From Planctomycetota bacterium (lineage in GTDB: Bacteria; Planctomycetota; Phycisphaerae; UBA1845; PWPN01), in the NCBI GenBank assembly GCA_022711465.1, contig JAKLEZ010000009.1, positions 186,001-250,000 of the forward strand: a DNA stretch of 64,000 nucleotides, given 5' to 3'. The notes below the pieces were generated by a model. The model was not told where the DNA came from and did no database searches. It saw only the letters and a program-made list of their open reading frames with translations. The position numbers were made by a program, and so were the translations under genes. Each line of letters starts with the position of its first letter. Within the stretch, counting starts at the first letter, position 1. Shown piece by piece: positions 1 to 8,197 of this stretch.

Positions 1-1128
1 CGTGCCGTGTTGCAGGTGGTCAAGGATCTGGGGCTGGATGTGAGCCTGGGCTGCATCTGCAACGACGGGTATGCGAATGGCCCGGCCGACCTGCGAGCGG
101 ACGACAGCACGGTCGGGCACGCGGGATACCACACCCACAGGGGCAACCGTATCTACAATCTCGGCAATGAGTTATGCCCCAGCAAGCCGGGGGTTCCGGA
201 GATGGAGCTGGGCTTCTGCAAGGAGCGGTTTGACGCGTTCAGGGGTATTGGCATCGACTACTGGTTCATCACCCCGTACGACAACGGGGGGTGTACCTGT
301 GCGCAGTGTGCCCCCTGGGGGGCCAACGGGTATCTGCGCATGGCCGAGATGCTGGCCAGGGCCTATCGCCGCGACTATGGCAAGGGGAAGGTGGTGCTGG
401 GGACCTGGTATTTCGATCGCTGGGCGGATGGCGAGTGGGAGGGGATGACGGCCAAGTTCAAGGCGAAGAAGCCGGACTGGGTGGACTACATCCTGGCCGA
501 CAACTTCGAGGAGTATCCGCGCTATCCGCTGGAGAAAGGCGTGCCAGGCGACTTCCCGCTTCTGAACTTCCCGGACATCAGCATGTACGGGCAGGATCCG
601 TGGGGTGGGTATGGGGCCAATCCGCATCCTGAGCGGCTCCAGAAGCGATGGGATGAGACCCGGGCCAAGCTGTCCGGAGGGGTTCCGTACTCCGAGGGTA
701 TCTACGAGGATCTCAACAAGGTGATCTGCGTCCAGTTGTATTGGTCGCCCGAGCGGCCAGCCATCGAGACGGTCCGGGACTATGCCGCGTATGAATTCTC
801 GCCTGCGGCGGCCGATGATATTGCCGACGTGGTCAAGATCTTCGAGGCCAATCACGTGCGGGCCGGGATTGGCGAGAGTGCGGTCAAGGCCTACGAGCTG
901 ACGGAGCGGATCGAGGCTCGGATGACGCCGGAGGCTCGCAGAGCCTGGCGGTGGCGACTGTTCCGCATTCGGGCGGCGATCGACCAGGAGCTTTACAGAA
1001 ACAGTAAGGGGCAGGGGCGAGACGAGGTGTTCCGCAAGGCATACGAGGAACTCGTCGAGATCTCCCACGCCAGGAATGCCTGGCCGATGTTGCGCCCGGT
1101 GTTGATTTCGGCGGTGAGGGCGAAGTGA
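1..1128 (+). CDS. Glycoside-hydrolase-like protein, 3' part (5' end outside window)
   Basis: The reading frame is open from the first base, so the gene begins upstream of the window; the in-frame GTG at 7 is probably not the real start. About 375 residues are visible. They include a stretch with close cysteines (GGCTCAQC) followed by a regular helical segment, aromatic-rich TIM-barrel-like segments (YWFITPYDN, GTWYFDRW) and a helical C-terminal tail. This looks like the catalytic-barrel end of a secreted sugar-active enzyme of the DUF4838/GH20-like kind common in planctomycetes, but I cannot name a family firmly and no catalytic pair could be assigned. The stop at 1126-1128 is followed immediately, in the same frame, by an amidohydrolase remnant. 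Confidence is high that it is coding and low on function. Confidence 0.6.
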   Translation, partial: RAVLQVVKDLGLDVSLGCICNDGYANGPADLRADDSTVGHAGYHTHRGNRIYNLGNELCPSKPGVPEMELGFCKERFDAFRGIGIDYWFITPYDNGGCTCAQCAPWGANGYLRMAEMLARAYRRDYGKGKVVLGTWYFDRWADGEWEGMTAKFKAKKPDWVDYILADNFEEYPRYPLEKGVPGDFPLLNFPDISMYGQDPWGGYGANPHPERLQKRWDETRAKLSGGVPYSEGIYEDLNKVICVQLYWSPERPAIETVRDYAAYEFSPAAADDIADVVKIFEANHVRAGIGESAVKAYELTERIEARMTPEARRAWRWRLFRIRAAIDQELYRNSKGQGRDEVFRKAYEELVEISHARNAWPMLRPVLISAVRAK

Positions 1129-1656
1129 CCGCCGGTTTTCCTGGCCAGCCCTCTGATCGACACGGACCCGCCTCTGCATCGCGATGCCGGATACGCGCTG
1201 ACCGATCCGACCAAGGTATCCGTGTTTGTCGACGACATGCCCAAGTGGAATGTTACCACCTCGAAGAGCTACACGGGCAGCCCGAGGTCTATCCGCCGCG
1301 AAGCGATCAGGGAGGGCCACCGCACGGGCCTGAGCGTGACAGCGCATCTCGGGGCCTACTCGGCTCCGGACGCGGTGCCCGACGGCATTGACGGGCTGGA
1401 GCACATCTGGTCTCTTTTCAACGACGTTATTCCGGCTGAGGTGGTCGGGCAGCCGGGCCACCGGGCCAATCTCGACCTGCACAACCCGACGGCTCAGGAC
1501 CTGAACGCGGCCTTGGCCGGACGAAAGGCCAACGTCACGCCGACGCTGGTCGTGTTCCGCAACATCACCTGGAACCTCGCAGGCATGTGCCGTCTCTTCC
1601 GGACAGCCCGTCGTTTCACGGCCGTCGCCTTACAGCCGGTGTGCCGTTCAGCGTAA
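1129..1656 (+). pseudogene. Amidohydrolase (imidazolonepropionase-like) remnant
   Basis: Directly after the stop of the previous gene the same frame reads on without a start codon. The peptide contains ASPLIDTDPP, then HRTGLSVTAHLG (the histidine strand of a metal-dependent amidohydrolase barrel) and DGIDGLEHI (the next metal-site strand), then NVTPTLVVF. These match the middle of amidohydrolase-superfamily proteins. The N-terminal HxH strand and the C-terminal aspartate strand are missing, and the frame ends in low-complexity residues unlike the family. The nearest internal starts (such as GTG 1222) would give only about 144 residues. I read it as a gene fragment left by deletion at both ends, not as a working enzyme. 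Confidence 0.55.
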
Positions 1657-1702
1657 ATACCTCTTTGTAACATCCAAAACTTCTTTGTTTTCCTGTGGAG
1701 CG

Positions 1703-2947
1703 CTACGGGGCCACACGGTAGAGATGTGCCTCGTAGCCGTTGAACGTGTCGGTCCAGCGTCCGTCGGCGGCGTCGAGCGTACGCTTTTCGCCCAGGACGG
1801 TCACGGTCATCTTTCGGTCCTCGGTGCCCAGCGTGAACGTCCCGGTGGTCTGGCCGTCTCGCATCGCAATGGCGAACACGTACGTGGCCCCTGCGGAGCG
1901 CTTGTTGAGCAGACGAATCGGGACCTCGGGATTCGAACTGACGACGGTTGCCAAGCCGGGCTGCGTCGGGCTGTTGAGTACTGGGGCCAGCTGCTGAATC
2001 TGACGATTGAGCCGGCCCACCGACTCACGCACATCGGGGTATGCCAGGATCCCGGCCTCAATGAACTTGGGCTTGAACTCGTGAGCGAAGTAGAGCACAC
2101 CTTTCGCTCCGTGGATCAGAGCCATCCACACGATTGAGCGAATCTGTTCCGGCGTGGGCCGGGTGTCCGGATCGCCGATGTGCGTGGTTTCGATGCAGGC
2201 CCACACCGGTTTGCGGTCCTGCGACCATTTACGCAGCCGTTCAACTCCCTGACCGACGTACCACAGGTTGCCGCGCACCTCCCTGCGATTGTGCGTCACC
2301 GGGTAAATGTCGAACGACAGGATGTCGGCGCCTTTGACGTACTCGGTATAGTCCTCGGGGTGCCGCGTTCGCACGCCTCGGCCGTACCAGTCGTCCCAGG
2401 CAACCCCCTGGCCCAGATTGAGGACCACGGGCCGCGTCGGATCGAGCTTGCGGATCCGCCGGTAGTCATCGAGGATCTTCTCCGGCAAAACGGGTGGGTC
2501 GTACCCAGCGCCGGATGGTTTCTCCTGGGCGTTGTCCGGTTCGTCGCCGTGCATCCACCCCACGATGATGCGTCGTTCCAGGTGTTTCCTGGCGAACTCG
2601 TTCTGTTCGCAGATGACCGGCATTGCGGCTTTTTCCAGTTCCTGCAGTTGCTGCTCCGTGGGTCCTTTCCACAACCCGCAGAAGAGATTGATGCCGATCG
2701 CCTTGTACTTGGCCGCGTTCGCCGGTGCCTGCAACCAGACCGCAATGGGGAAGAAATCGGGCCGCTCCGGCCAGCCCCGCTCGAATCGGGCCGCCGGCTG
2801 TGTCGGGGTTTTGGTCGCAGGCTCGGAGTTGTCCGCCTCCGGTGCTGGTCGTTGCCCGGGGCTCTGACCCTGGCTCGGATTGCACCAGGTGAGGGCGATT
2901 CCAGCAAGCAGAGTGACGCACGCGATGTGTCGGCAGCCACGTGTCAT
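1703..2947 (-). CDS. Secreted glycoside-hydrolase-like TIM-barrel protein
   Basis: About 414 residues from the ATG at 2947. I chose this start because GGAG lies 7 nt upstream and a clean Sec signal peptide follows immediately (positive start MTRGCRH, hydrophobic core, SQGQS cleavage area). The frame is open further upstream to 3085, but that part is not signal-like. After a Pro/Thr-rich linker the mature protein has barrel-type segments: FFPIAVWLQ at the first strand, IIVGWMHGDEPDN (a conserved acidic GDEP typical of these proteins), DILSFDIYPV, PVWACIETTHI (candidate second acidic residue) and GAKGVLYFAHEF. The C-terminal 100 residues look like a beta-sandwich. This matches planctomycete hypothetical proteins related to GH42/GH5-like barrels. 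The substrate is unknown. It is monocistronic, on the opposite strand to its neighbours. Confidence 0.65.
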   Translation of the reverse strand: MTRGCRHIACVTLLAGIALTWCNPSQGQSPGQRPAPEADNSEPATKTPTQPAARFERGWPERPDFFPIAVWLQAPANAAKYKAIGINLFCGLWKGPTEQQLQELEKAAMPVICEQNEFARKHLERRIIVGWMHGDEPDNAQEKPSGAGYDPPVLPEKILDDYRRIRKLDPTRPVVLNLGQGVAWDDWYGRGVRTRHPEDYTEYVKGADILSFDIYPVTHNRREVRGNLWYVGQGVERLRKWSQDRKPVWACIETTHIGDPDTRPTPEQIRSIVWMALIHGAKGVLYFAHEFKPKFIEAGILAYPDVRESVGRLNRQIQQLAPVLNSPTQPGLATVVSSNPEVPIRLLNKRSAGATYVFAIAMRDGQTTGTFTLGTEDRKMTVTVLGEKRTLDAADGRWTDTFNGYEAHLYRVAP

Positions 2948-3207
2948 GGCGAGACTCTCCATTCTCCCAGTCTGGATCCGGCAGGGAACCCAAAGGGACG
3001 ATACACCTCGCAGGTCAGGTCGCGCGAGCATTGTCAGTCTTGTGCCGCACTCGTGCAAGTGCTCGAAATCCTCGCGACAATCCACCGGCGTATGCTTGTG
3101 CCTGTAGCCGCGAAGTACTATGCTACGCCTCAGAGGTGATCTGACCGATACCGCTTGTGCGATGCCCGGCTGTGGGTGTCAATCGGGCTGCGTGACGGGG
3201 ATCAGTC

Positions 3208-4839
3208 ATGGATCGGGTATCTCACGAGGACAGTGGTTCGACGCTCCGACACCTGGTCGACGTGGTGAAGGGACCTGACCGGCGAGGGGATTGCGGACAG
3301 GCGGTTCCCGTCAAGGTGGCGGAGGAGCGGGTCAAGTGCATCAACTGCGGGTATATCCAGGAGGGCCAGCGGGTCGATCGATGCCCGGAGTGCGGCTTGC
3401 TCTGGGCGTCACTGCTCCATGACCCCACCTGCTGGAGCTTCCAGCCGAACAGCCGCCACCTGTTGCTGACCGCCCTGGATGTCTGGCGGTGGGATCGTCG
3501 CACGCGGGTGAGGACGGCGCTGGTTCCGATCACGCCGGAGTCGGCACGGTTCGCGAGTCTTTGTGCCTTGGTCTCCGCAGTCATCCTGGCGATCGTCTTT
3601 ACGGTGGTTCTGAATGGCGGTTCAAGCTCCGGAGAGCCACCGATTGCGCTGTTTGCCGCGGAGATTCTGTTGGGCAGCGTCCTTGGTTACGGACTGCTCC
3701 GGGTGGTGATCTGGGCGATGCGCCTGACTTTGCAGGGCACTTGGCGCCGCGGACTGTGTTTCGTGCCAGCGTCGATTCACTATTCGGCGGCCTGGTGGTT
3801 GCCGATCGCCCTGTTCATGCTGCTGTTCGCTGCGTTCTTTGCGGCAGATCCCCGATGGGATGATCGAGCCGTGGTGATGTCGTTGGCGGCTTTGTTTGGA
3901 GTAGTCGCCTGGGCATCTTGGCTGTGGAGCAGCGTGGGCGAGAGTGGACACGTATCTTTCCCAGGCTTGCGGATTGCGGCCCTGGTGATTGTCTTCTTCA
4001 TCGCCGCATACCAGATGACCGCCTGTCTGTGGGCGCTGCAGCAAGTGAATTCTGCCACAGCCTTCGTCCGGGTTGTCACGAAGCCGGGCGGTCCGAATGC
4101 CCTGGGCCAGACGGCGCTCAGCACGCCGGCCGTTGTCCCCCGGACCTATGCCCTGGTGGTGGACTGCATTTCCGGGGGCGACGAGCAGCTTGTTCTTTCA
4201 ATCGTCAGCCGGCTCGGTGCTTCTTCCCAGACATCGGTGGTGTTGACCGGGCAAGGGGCCACGGTGGGGGCCATAGAACAAGCCTTTGAGCAACTGGGCA
4301 GCAGGATCCGCAAAGGGGATCGCTTCATCGTCTACCTCAACGCGATGCAAGTGGAAGGCGGAAGGGGGGCCATCCAGGTCGCCAATGGCCGGTTGGCTGT
4401 TCAGAAGCTCAGGTACTGGATCTCGACGACTCAGACAAACCGGACTTTCGTGATCTTTGACTGTCCCTCCGGCGAGGGGTTGATCGAGGGGCTTCGGGGG
4501 CCCTGCAGCGCGGTGGTGCTGGCCTCGAGGGACTATCGGAGCGCCGCGTTTCGTTCAGGCTTGACACCGTTCTGGCAGGCCATGACGGACCCTGAAGCCG
4601 ACTGGAACGTCGACGGCCGAATCACGATCAAGGAGGCGGACCTTCATTCGCGCGAGAAGCTGGACAGGAGGCCGGGCCGACGCATGGTGTCGAGGCGTTT
4701 GCCCGCGGCATACAACGGAGGGCCTGAGGCGATCGGCATGTTGCCACCCAAGCTTGAAACGCTGGGCGACGTTGATGCGGACGACTTCTATGTCCAACCT
4801 TCACCGTCTCCATCGAGGGCGTCCCAACCTTCGTCATGA
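3208..4839 (+). CDS. Zinc-ribbon multi-TM protein with degenerate caspase-like domain
   Basis: 543 residues. A zinc ribbon at about residues 44-63 (CINCGY...CPECG) is followed by about six hydrophobic segments between residues 110 and 280. The C-terminal soluble domain (about 310-500) has the strand/helix order of a caspase-like (clan CD) fold: TYALVVDC at the first strand, RFIVYLNAMQ where active members carry the catalytic His-Gly, and TFVIFDCPSGEG where active members carry Asp-Ser/Ala-Cys. Cys419 is present, but the histidine position (around residues 376-380) reads LNAMQ, so the dyad is broken. A late WNVDGRITIKEAD matches the loop that follows the S1-pocket region in planctomycete caspase-like proteins. 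A sensor or scaffold role at the membrane is inference. Start at 3208 has GGGGAT upstream; a start nearer the zinc ribbon is possible. Confidence 0.6.
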   Translation: MDRVSHEDSGSTLRHLVDVVKGPDRRGDCGQAVPVKVAEERVKCINCGYIQEGQRVDRCPECGLLWASLLHDPTCWSFQPNSRHLLLTALDVWRWDRRTRVRTALVPITPESARFASLCALVSAVILAIVFTVVLNGGSSSGEPPIALFAAEILLGSVLGYGLLRVVIWAMRLTLQGTWRRGLCFVPASIHYSAAWWLPIALFMLLFAAFFAADPRWDDRAVVMSLAALFGVVAWASWLWSSVGESGHVSFPGLRIAALVIVFFIAAYQMTACLWALQQVNSATAFVRVVTKPGGPNALGQTALSTPAVVPRTYALVVDCISGGDEQLVLSIVSRLGASSQTSVVLTGQGATVGAIEQAFEQLGSRIRKGDRFIVYLNAMQVEGGRGAIQVANGRLAVQKLRYWISTTQTNRTFVIFDCPSGEGLIEGLRGPCSAVVLASRDYRSAAFRSGLTPFWQAMTDPEADWNVDGRITIKEADLHSREKLDRRPGRRMVSRRLPAAYNGGPEAIGMLPPKLETLGDVDADDFYVQPSPSPSRASQPSS

Positions 4840-5756
4840 CATGAAGAACTCCGGCCGTCCTGTCCTTGATGCGGTCTCTGCCGGCTCGGCCAGCGTACGC
4901 AGGCTGCTCGGCGGGTGCGGCTCCTGGTCTGCCAAGGGGGGCATCGGTGGAGCATGCGTGTCGCAAAGAAAGAATTGAATTACGCAAAAGCGCCATGGAG
5001 TCCGCAAAGGAGATCGGGTACACTGAATGAGTGGCCGGTGCTGAGGGTGCCGCCGGGGAGCGAGAGGGGGCTGAGAGGCTCGGACTACGGCCGGTCGAGC
5101 GGTCTATGGCCTTGCCCAAGGATGGGTGTAGAAGCGCTCGGCGTGGTGGGGAGCGCAGAGGACGGCCGCTGCAGTCCCCAATGAACCGGTTGATGGTACA
5201 AGGCCGATTCGGATCGCGACGTTCTGCAGGCTGATCCGCGGACCGAGCTTTCGATCCGCACGCCAAGCCGGGCGATGGACACCTCGCCATCGCTCGGCTT
5301 CCTTGTTGGAGTGGTTGGGCACTACCTCCCGTGGTCCGCGCCGGGCACCGCGTTCCTGCAGGACGATCTGCGATTCCCCTGACAGCCGAGCAGGAGGTCG
5401 CCACCAGTAGGTGGTGCGTCAAGCGGCTTTTGCGTGCGGTGAAGCCTTGTGATTGGTGGAAGGGCGCTGTCCGATGCAGTTCGGCGGTCGATGCAGTTCG
5501 CGGCCTGAGGTCACACCCTGAGGCACTTGACCTCGCTCGTGCGGTCCTTGAACTCCCCGGCCGAAGTGGGGCCTGCGATATCGACCGGTCAGCCGGTGAG
5601 GGCAGGGAGCGGGCATCGACAAGGCGGGACGGCCGGATTATTATGGACCAATGGTCCTTGTCCCTGTCGTCCTGAGCAGCCAATTCAGGGGGAGCAGCCC
5701 CAATTTGGAGAGCCACAGATAGAGAAGCGACACTGCCGCTATTGGGGTAGCGTTTA
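4840..5756. other. Intergenic tract, no gene recognised
   Basis: About 900 bases between the membrane protein and the first tRNA-Thr fragment. Several ORFs of 60-110 codons (and one of 377 codons on the minus strand that also covers the previous gene) are open here, but all are Arg/Pro/Ser-rich, lack ribosome binding sites and resemble no family, as expected for random frames in GC-rich DNA. I see no RNA gene or clear terminator. Confidence 0.5.
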
Positions 5757-5794
5757 GCCACCGTAGCTCAGTTGGCAGAGCAGCGGTTTTGTAA
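5757..5794 (+). repeat. tRNA-Thr 5'-half fragment (att-like copy 1)
   Basis: 38 bases identical to the 5' half of the intact tRNA-Thr at 24690 (acceptor 5' strand, D arm, 5' side of the anticodon stem and the loop through TTTTGTAA), except for one C-to-T difference in the D loop. Similarity stops abruptly after the anticodon loop; the T arm and acceptor 3' strand are absent, so it cannot make a tRNA. It marks the left edge of the AbiE/TOTE islet and is best read as an attachment-site remnant with the crossover at the anticodon loop. Confidence 0.75.
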
Positions 5795-5968
5795 TCTCAG
5801 CTTTAATTGCGCCGCGCCATCGAGAGCGCGGTTTTCAAAAGTCTATTTTCCCATCTATTTTCCCACTATTTCTCGCCCCGCTTTCGGTCGCTTGAAATTC
5901 GCCCCGCACCATTCCCTTCCGCCGAGCCTCGTGGCCGCTTGGTCGGCGGTATCTCAAGCAGCGCCGGG

Positions 5969-6853
5969 TCACGGTTCCCCGCTGGACGTGCCGAACAGGT
6001 CCTTCATGGCCGCGGTGAAAGCGCCCACGTCGGGCACGAACCGGCCCGCCAGACGATCGCGCACATAGGCTTGAAGCCGCAATACGCCCAGCGCGTCGGC
6101 CGTCGTGAAGTGCTGAATCGCGACATCGCGAGCCCCCTGCACGACCGGTTCCTTCTCAAACTCGGCCACCAATCGCCGGACCTCATCGAATTCCTCCTTC
6201 GTCAGCATGGCCACGATGCGGTAGAGGTCCAGGGCGTGGTGCTGGGCGAGCTGCTTGCGTTCGTCGTCGATTCGATCTCTGAAGGCGTGCAGCTTCATGA
6301 GCAACAGGGTGAACGCGCCGGGGAGCAGGACTTCAGCGGTCACCTGCTCGCCGGTCGACGTGCACCCAGATACGGGTAGCAGGGTGGCGCCCTGCTCGAC
6401 GCCGATCGCCTCGGGCGTCAGGTAGGCGTGCAGCTCAACTTCCTGCCTCGGCCGGACGCGCGGGGGCTTGATCCGGGCCTCCGCCTTCCGCTCCGCGGGC
6501 GTAATCGGCCCAGTCAGCAGATCGACCTTCACACGCCCCTGCGGGGCCTGCTTCTCGAATTGCATGAACTCCACCACCGGCGCGAAACCCAGGTCGTCGA
6601 GGGCCTGGCGCAGGGATCGCATTTCGTGAACGCTGACGACCACCTCTGTACCGAGCAGCAGATCGATGTCCTCGGTGGCCCTGGCCGGCGGCCACAGTTC
6701 ACCGGGGATCAGCGTGCGCAGGTCCTTCTGCGTTTCCAGGTGCCGCTGCTTGAGGTACAGACCAAAACCTCCACCCAGCGTCAGCGGCTCCACGACGCCC
6801 TTCAGTTGGCCGGCGAGGTCGAGCAGGCACGTGGTCAACATGTCCATGCTCAT
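5969..6853 (-). CDS. AbiEii-like nucleotidyltransferase toxin
   Basis: About 294 residues from the ATG at 6853 (GAGGAGAG 7 nt upstream; the open frame extends upstream to 6961 but lacks a better start). The N-terminus has the minimal nucleotidyltransferase signature TLGGGFG...ATEDIDLLLG (GG then a DxD metal pair) and a later acidic strand KVDLLTG, as in AbiEii/MNT-fold toxins. The helical C-terminal half (LLMKLHAFRDR...) is typical of the family, whose members use NTPs to modify RNA targets and block growth or phage replication. Its ATG overlaps the stop of the upstream antitoxin-like gene by 4 nt (ATGA), so the pair is translationally coupled and controlled by the palindromic operators near 7950-8040. 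Confidence 0.75.
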   Translation of the reverse strand: MSMDMLTTCLLDLAGQLKGVVEPLTLGGGFGLYLKQRHLETQKDLRTLIPGELWPPARATEDIDLLLGTEVVVSVHEMRSLRQALDDLGFAPVVEFMQFEKQAPQGRVKVDLLTGPITPAERKAEARIKPPRVRPRQEVELHAYLTPEAIGVEQGATLLPVSGCTSTGEQVTAEVLLPGAFTLLLMKLHAFRDRIDDERKQLAQHHALDLYRIVAMLTKEEFDEVRRLVAEFEKEPVVQGARDVAIQHFTTADALGVLRLQAYVRDRLAGRFVPDVGAFTAAMKDLFGTSSGEP

Positions 6854-7935
6854 CGCGTCTCTCCTCGGCCGGCGCTGGCGAGCGCATTCAGGATGCGCTC
6901 CTTCACCTGCTGCGCGGCCTCCTGTTCGCGCTTGTCGCCGGCCTGCAACTCCAGCCAGCATTGCACCGGCGACGCAAATGCGACTCCACTTTCCTCTCGT
7001 CGATCAAAGTAGACCTGCGGTTCCTCGGTTTCGAACAACTCGACGTCGGCGAAACGCTGGGTCGGCTCCATCCTGCCGCCGAGAATGCCTGTCAGGGCGC
7101 TCAGGTCCGAACAGTAGAAGCGCATGGTCTTCTCCCGGGCCATGACCGCATACTGGTTAACCGATGCTCCCCCGGTCACCGTCACTTGGACGCGCGCTTG
7201 TTTCCCGGCCGCACATACCTGGCGATCGATATCCGTATCGCGGACCCGCCAACTGAACTGCTCCACCCTGGTCGCTCGCGGTCGCGTGTAGTTCTCTGCG
7301 AGCTTGTCGAGCAACTCCTCCGCCTGGATCAGCCGACTCGACCGGCCTTCTCTGCGGATGATCAACTCGTCCTCCAGCGCGCTGAGCACCTTCGAGACCG
7401 TCGAGAGGGATACGTTGCCGCCGCGCCTCTCGATCTCAGCGCGCACATCGCTGACCGAGTCATATCCGGGCCGGGCCAGAAATACCCGGGCGACCATCGA
7501 ACTTGCCCCTTGATAGACCTTCCTGATCGGCATCGACGCTGGATACGCGTTCGGCTCCCCTTTGCGATACACCAGCAGTTCGCCAGACACCTGGATGATG
7601 CCGTTGCCACTCAGGTCGAAGCCACTCATGCCCTCGGCGGCCAGCGTGTCCAACTGCTTGGCCGACAGATACGGCATTACCACCAGCGGTCGCAAGCCCA
7701 GCTTCTCCCCGTACCGCCGCGCCTGGCCCATCGCATCCTGGAACAATCGGGGTGTGCTCAGACGTTTAAACTCGGCCACGAACCGCCAGGAACGTCCGCT
7801 CCAGGAGATTTGCAGCACCGCGTCAGGACCCTCGTTCGACGCTGCCCGCTCGACGACGTCGATGCGGAGCGGCGGCAGAATGTCGGATCGCTGGCAGAGC
7901 TCCCTCAGGATGGCCGTCTCGGTCAACATCGTCAT
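6850..7935 (-). CDS. AbiEi-like antitoxin/regulator with nuclease-like N-terminal domain
   Basis: 361 residues. The N-terminal 130 residues carry a restriction-endonuclease-like pattern: FVAEFK (E-x-K strand) followed by LRPLVVMPYLSAKQLDTLAAEGMSGFDLSGNG, the arrangement seen at the start of some AbiEi-family antitoxins. Residues about 140-215 form a winged helix (VRAEIERRGGNVSLSTVSKVLSALEDELII). It is the first gene of a two-gene operon with the AbiEii-like toxin (4-nt overlap). Two 18-bp perfect palindromes flank its promoter, consistent with autorepression by the winged-helix domain, as known for AbiEi. The nuclease-like domain may be structural only, since I see only part of a catalytic set. 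Confidence 0.65.
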   Translation of the reverse strand: MTMLTETAILRELCQRSDILPPLRIDVVERAASNEGPDAVLQISWSGRSWRFVAEFKRLSTPRLFQDAMGQARRYGEKLGLRPLVVMPYLSAKQLDTLAAEGMSGFDLSGNGIIQVSGELLVYRKGEPNAYPASMPIRKVYQGASSMVARVFLARPGYDSVSDVRAEIERRGGNVSLSTVSKVLSALEDELIIRREGRSSRLIQAEELLDKLAENYTRPRATRVEQFSWRVRDTDIDRQVCAAGKQARVQVTVTGGASVNQYAVMAREKTMRFYCSDLSALTGILGGRMEPTQRFADVELFETEEPQVYFDRREESGVAFASPVQCWLELQAGDKREQEAAQQVKERILNALASAGRGETR

Positions 7936-7946
7936 AATTCAGCTCG

Positions 7947-7964
7947 TTTTCTTGCGCAAGAAAA
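7947..7964. promoter_or_regulatory. Operator copy 1: perfect 18-bp palindrome
   Basis: TTTTCTTGCGCAAGAAAA is fully self-complementary. It lies between the -10 box (7969-7974) and the start codon of the AbiEi-like gene (7935), covering the expected transcription start. An identical copy lies 75 bp upstream. Position and duplication suggest a repressor site for the operon's own winged-helix protein. Confidence 0.75.
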
Positions 7965-7968
7965 GCGT

Positions 7969-7996
7969 ATTATGTAGGAATTCTATCGGCGTGCAA
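7969..7996 (-). promoter_or_regulatory. Promoter of the AbiEi/AbiEii-like operon
   Basis: On the minus strand TTGCAC (7996-7991), a 16-bp spacer, then CATAAT (7974-7969). It lies exactly between the two identical palindromes, about 35 bp upstream of the start codon at 7935. Confidence 0.55.
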
Positions 7997-8021
7997 GCCT
8001 GTTTCCCCCAATTCATGATGG

Positions 8022-8039
8022 TTTTCTTGCGCAAGAAAA
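8022..8039. promoter_or_regulatory. Operator copy 2: identical 18-bp palindrome
   Basis: A second exact copy of TTTTCTTGCGCAAGAAAA, just upstream of the -35 box. Centre-to-centre distance to copy 1 is 75 bp, about seven helical turns, which would place both sites on the same DNA face and would allow looping or cooperative binding. Confidence 0.75.
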
Positions 8040-8060
8040 GCTGCAAAACGGAGAACTATC

Positions 8061-8089
8061 CATAAGTCGTTTTTTATACGTGACTTATG
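8061..8089. repeat. Inverted repeat CATAAGTC...GACTTATG
   Basis: Two 8-bp arms (8061-8068 and 8082-8089) around 13 bases containing a T/A-rich run. It lies downstream of the AbiEi gene at 8198-8989 and upstream of the operon's distal operator. It could be a terminator for the former or another protein site; the sequence does not decide. Confidence 0.45.
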
Positions 8090-8197
8090 CCTGAAACGGT
8101 CCGCACCGATCCCGAACACTCGGCTTGATTCGCGGCACCCTGCCGAATGAGCACACCGGCGCAATACCCCGCCACGCCGTGATGCCGGCTTGGGAAA

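Noticed and set aside
172..1482. 436-codon ORF on the minus strand
   Set aside because: It overlaps the plus-strand glycosidase-like gene and amidohydrolase remnant; composition is Arg/His/Pro/Val-rich with no domain, and there is no ribosome binding site.
2180..3139. 319-codon plus-strand ORF
   Set aside because: Antisense shadow of the secreted barrel protein, whose minus-strand frame has a signal peptide and conserved segments.
4628..5761. 377-codon minus-strand ORF over the intergenic tract
   Set aside because: Low-complexity Arg/Ser/Pro/Ala translation, partly antisense to the caspase-like gene; no motif.
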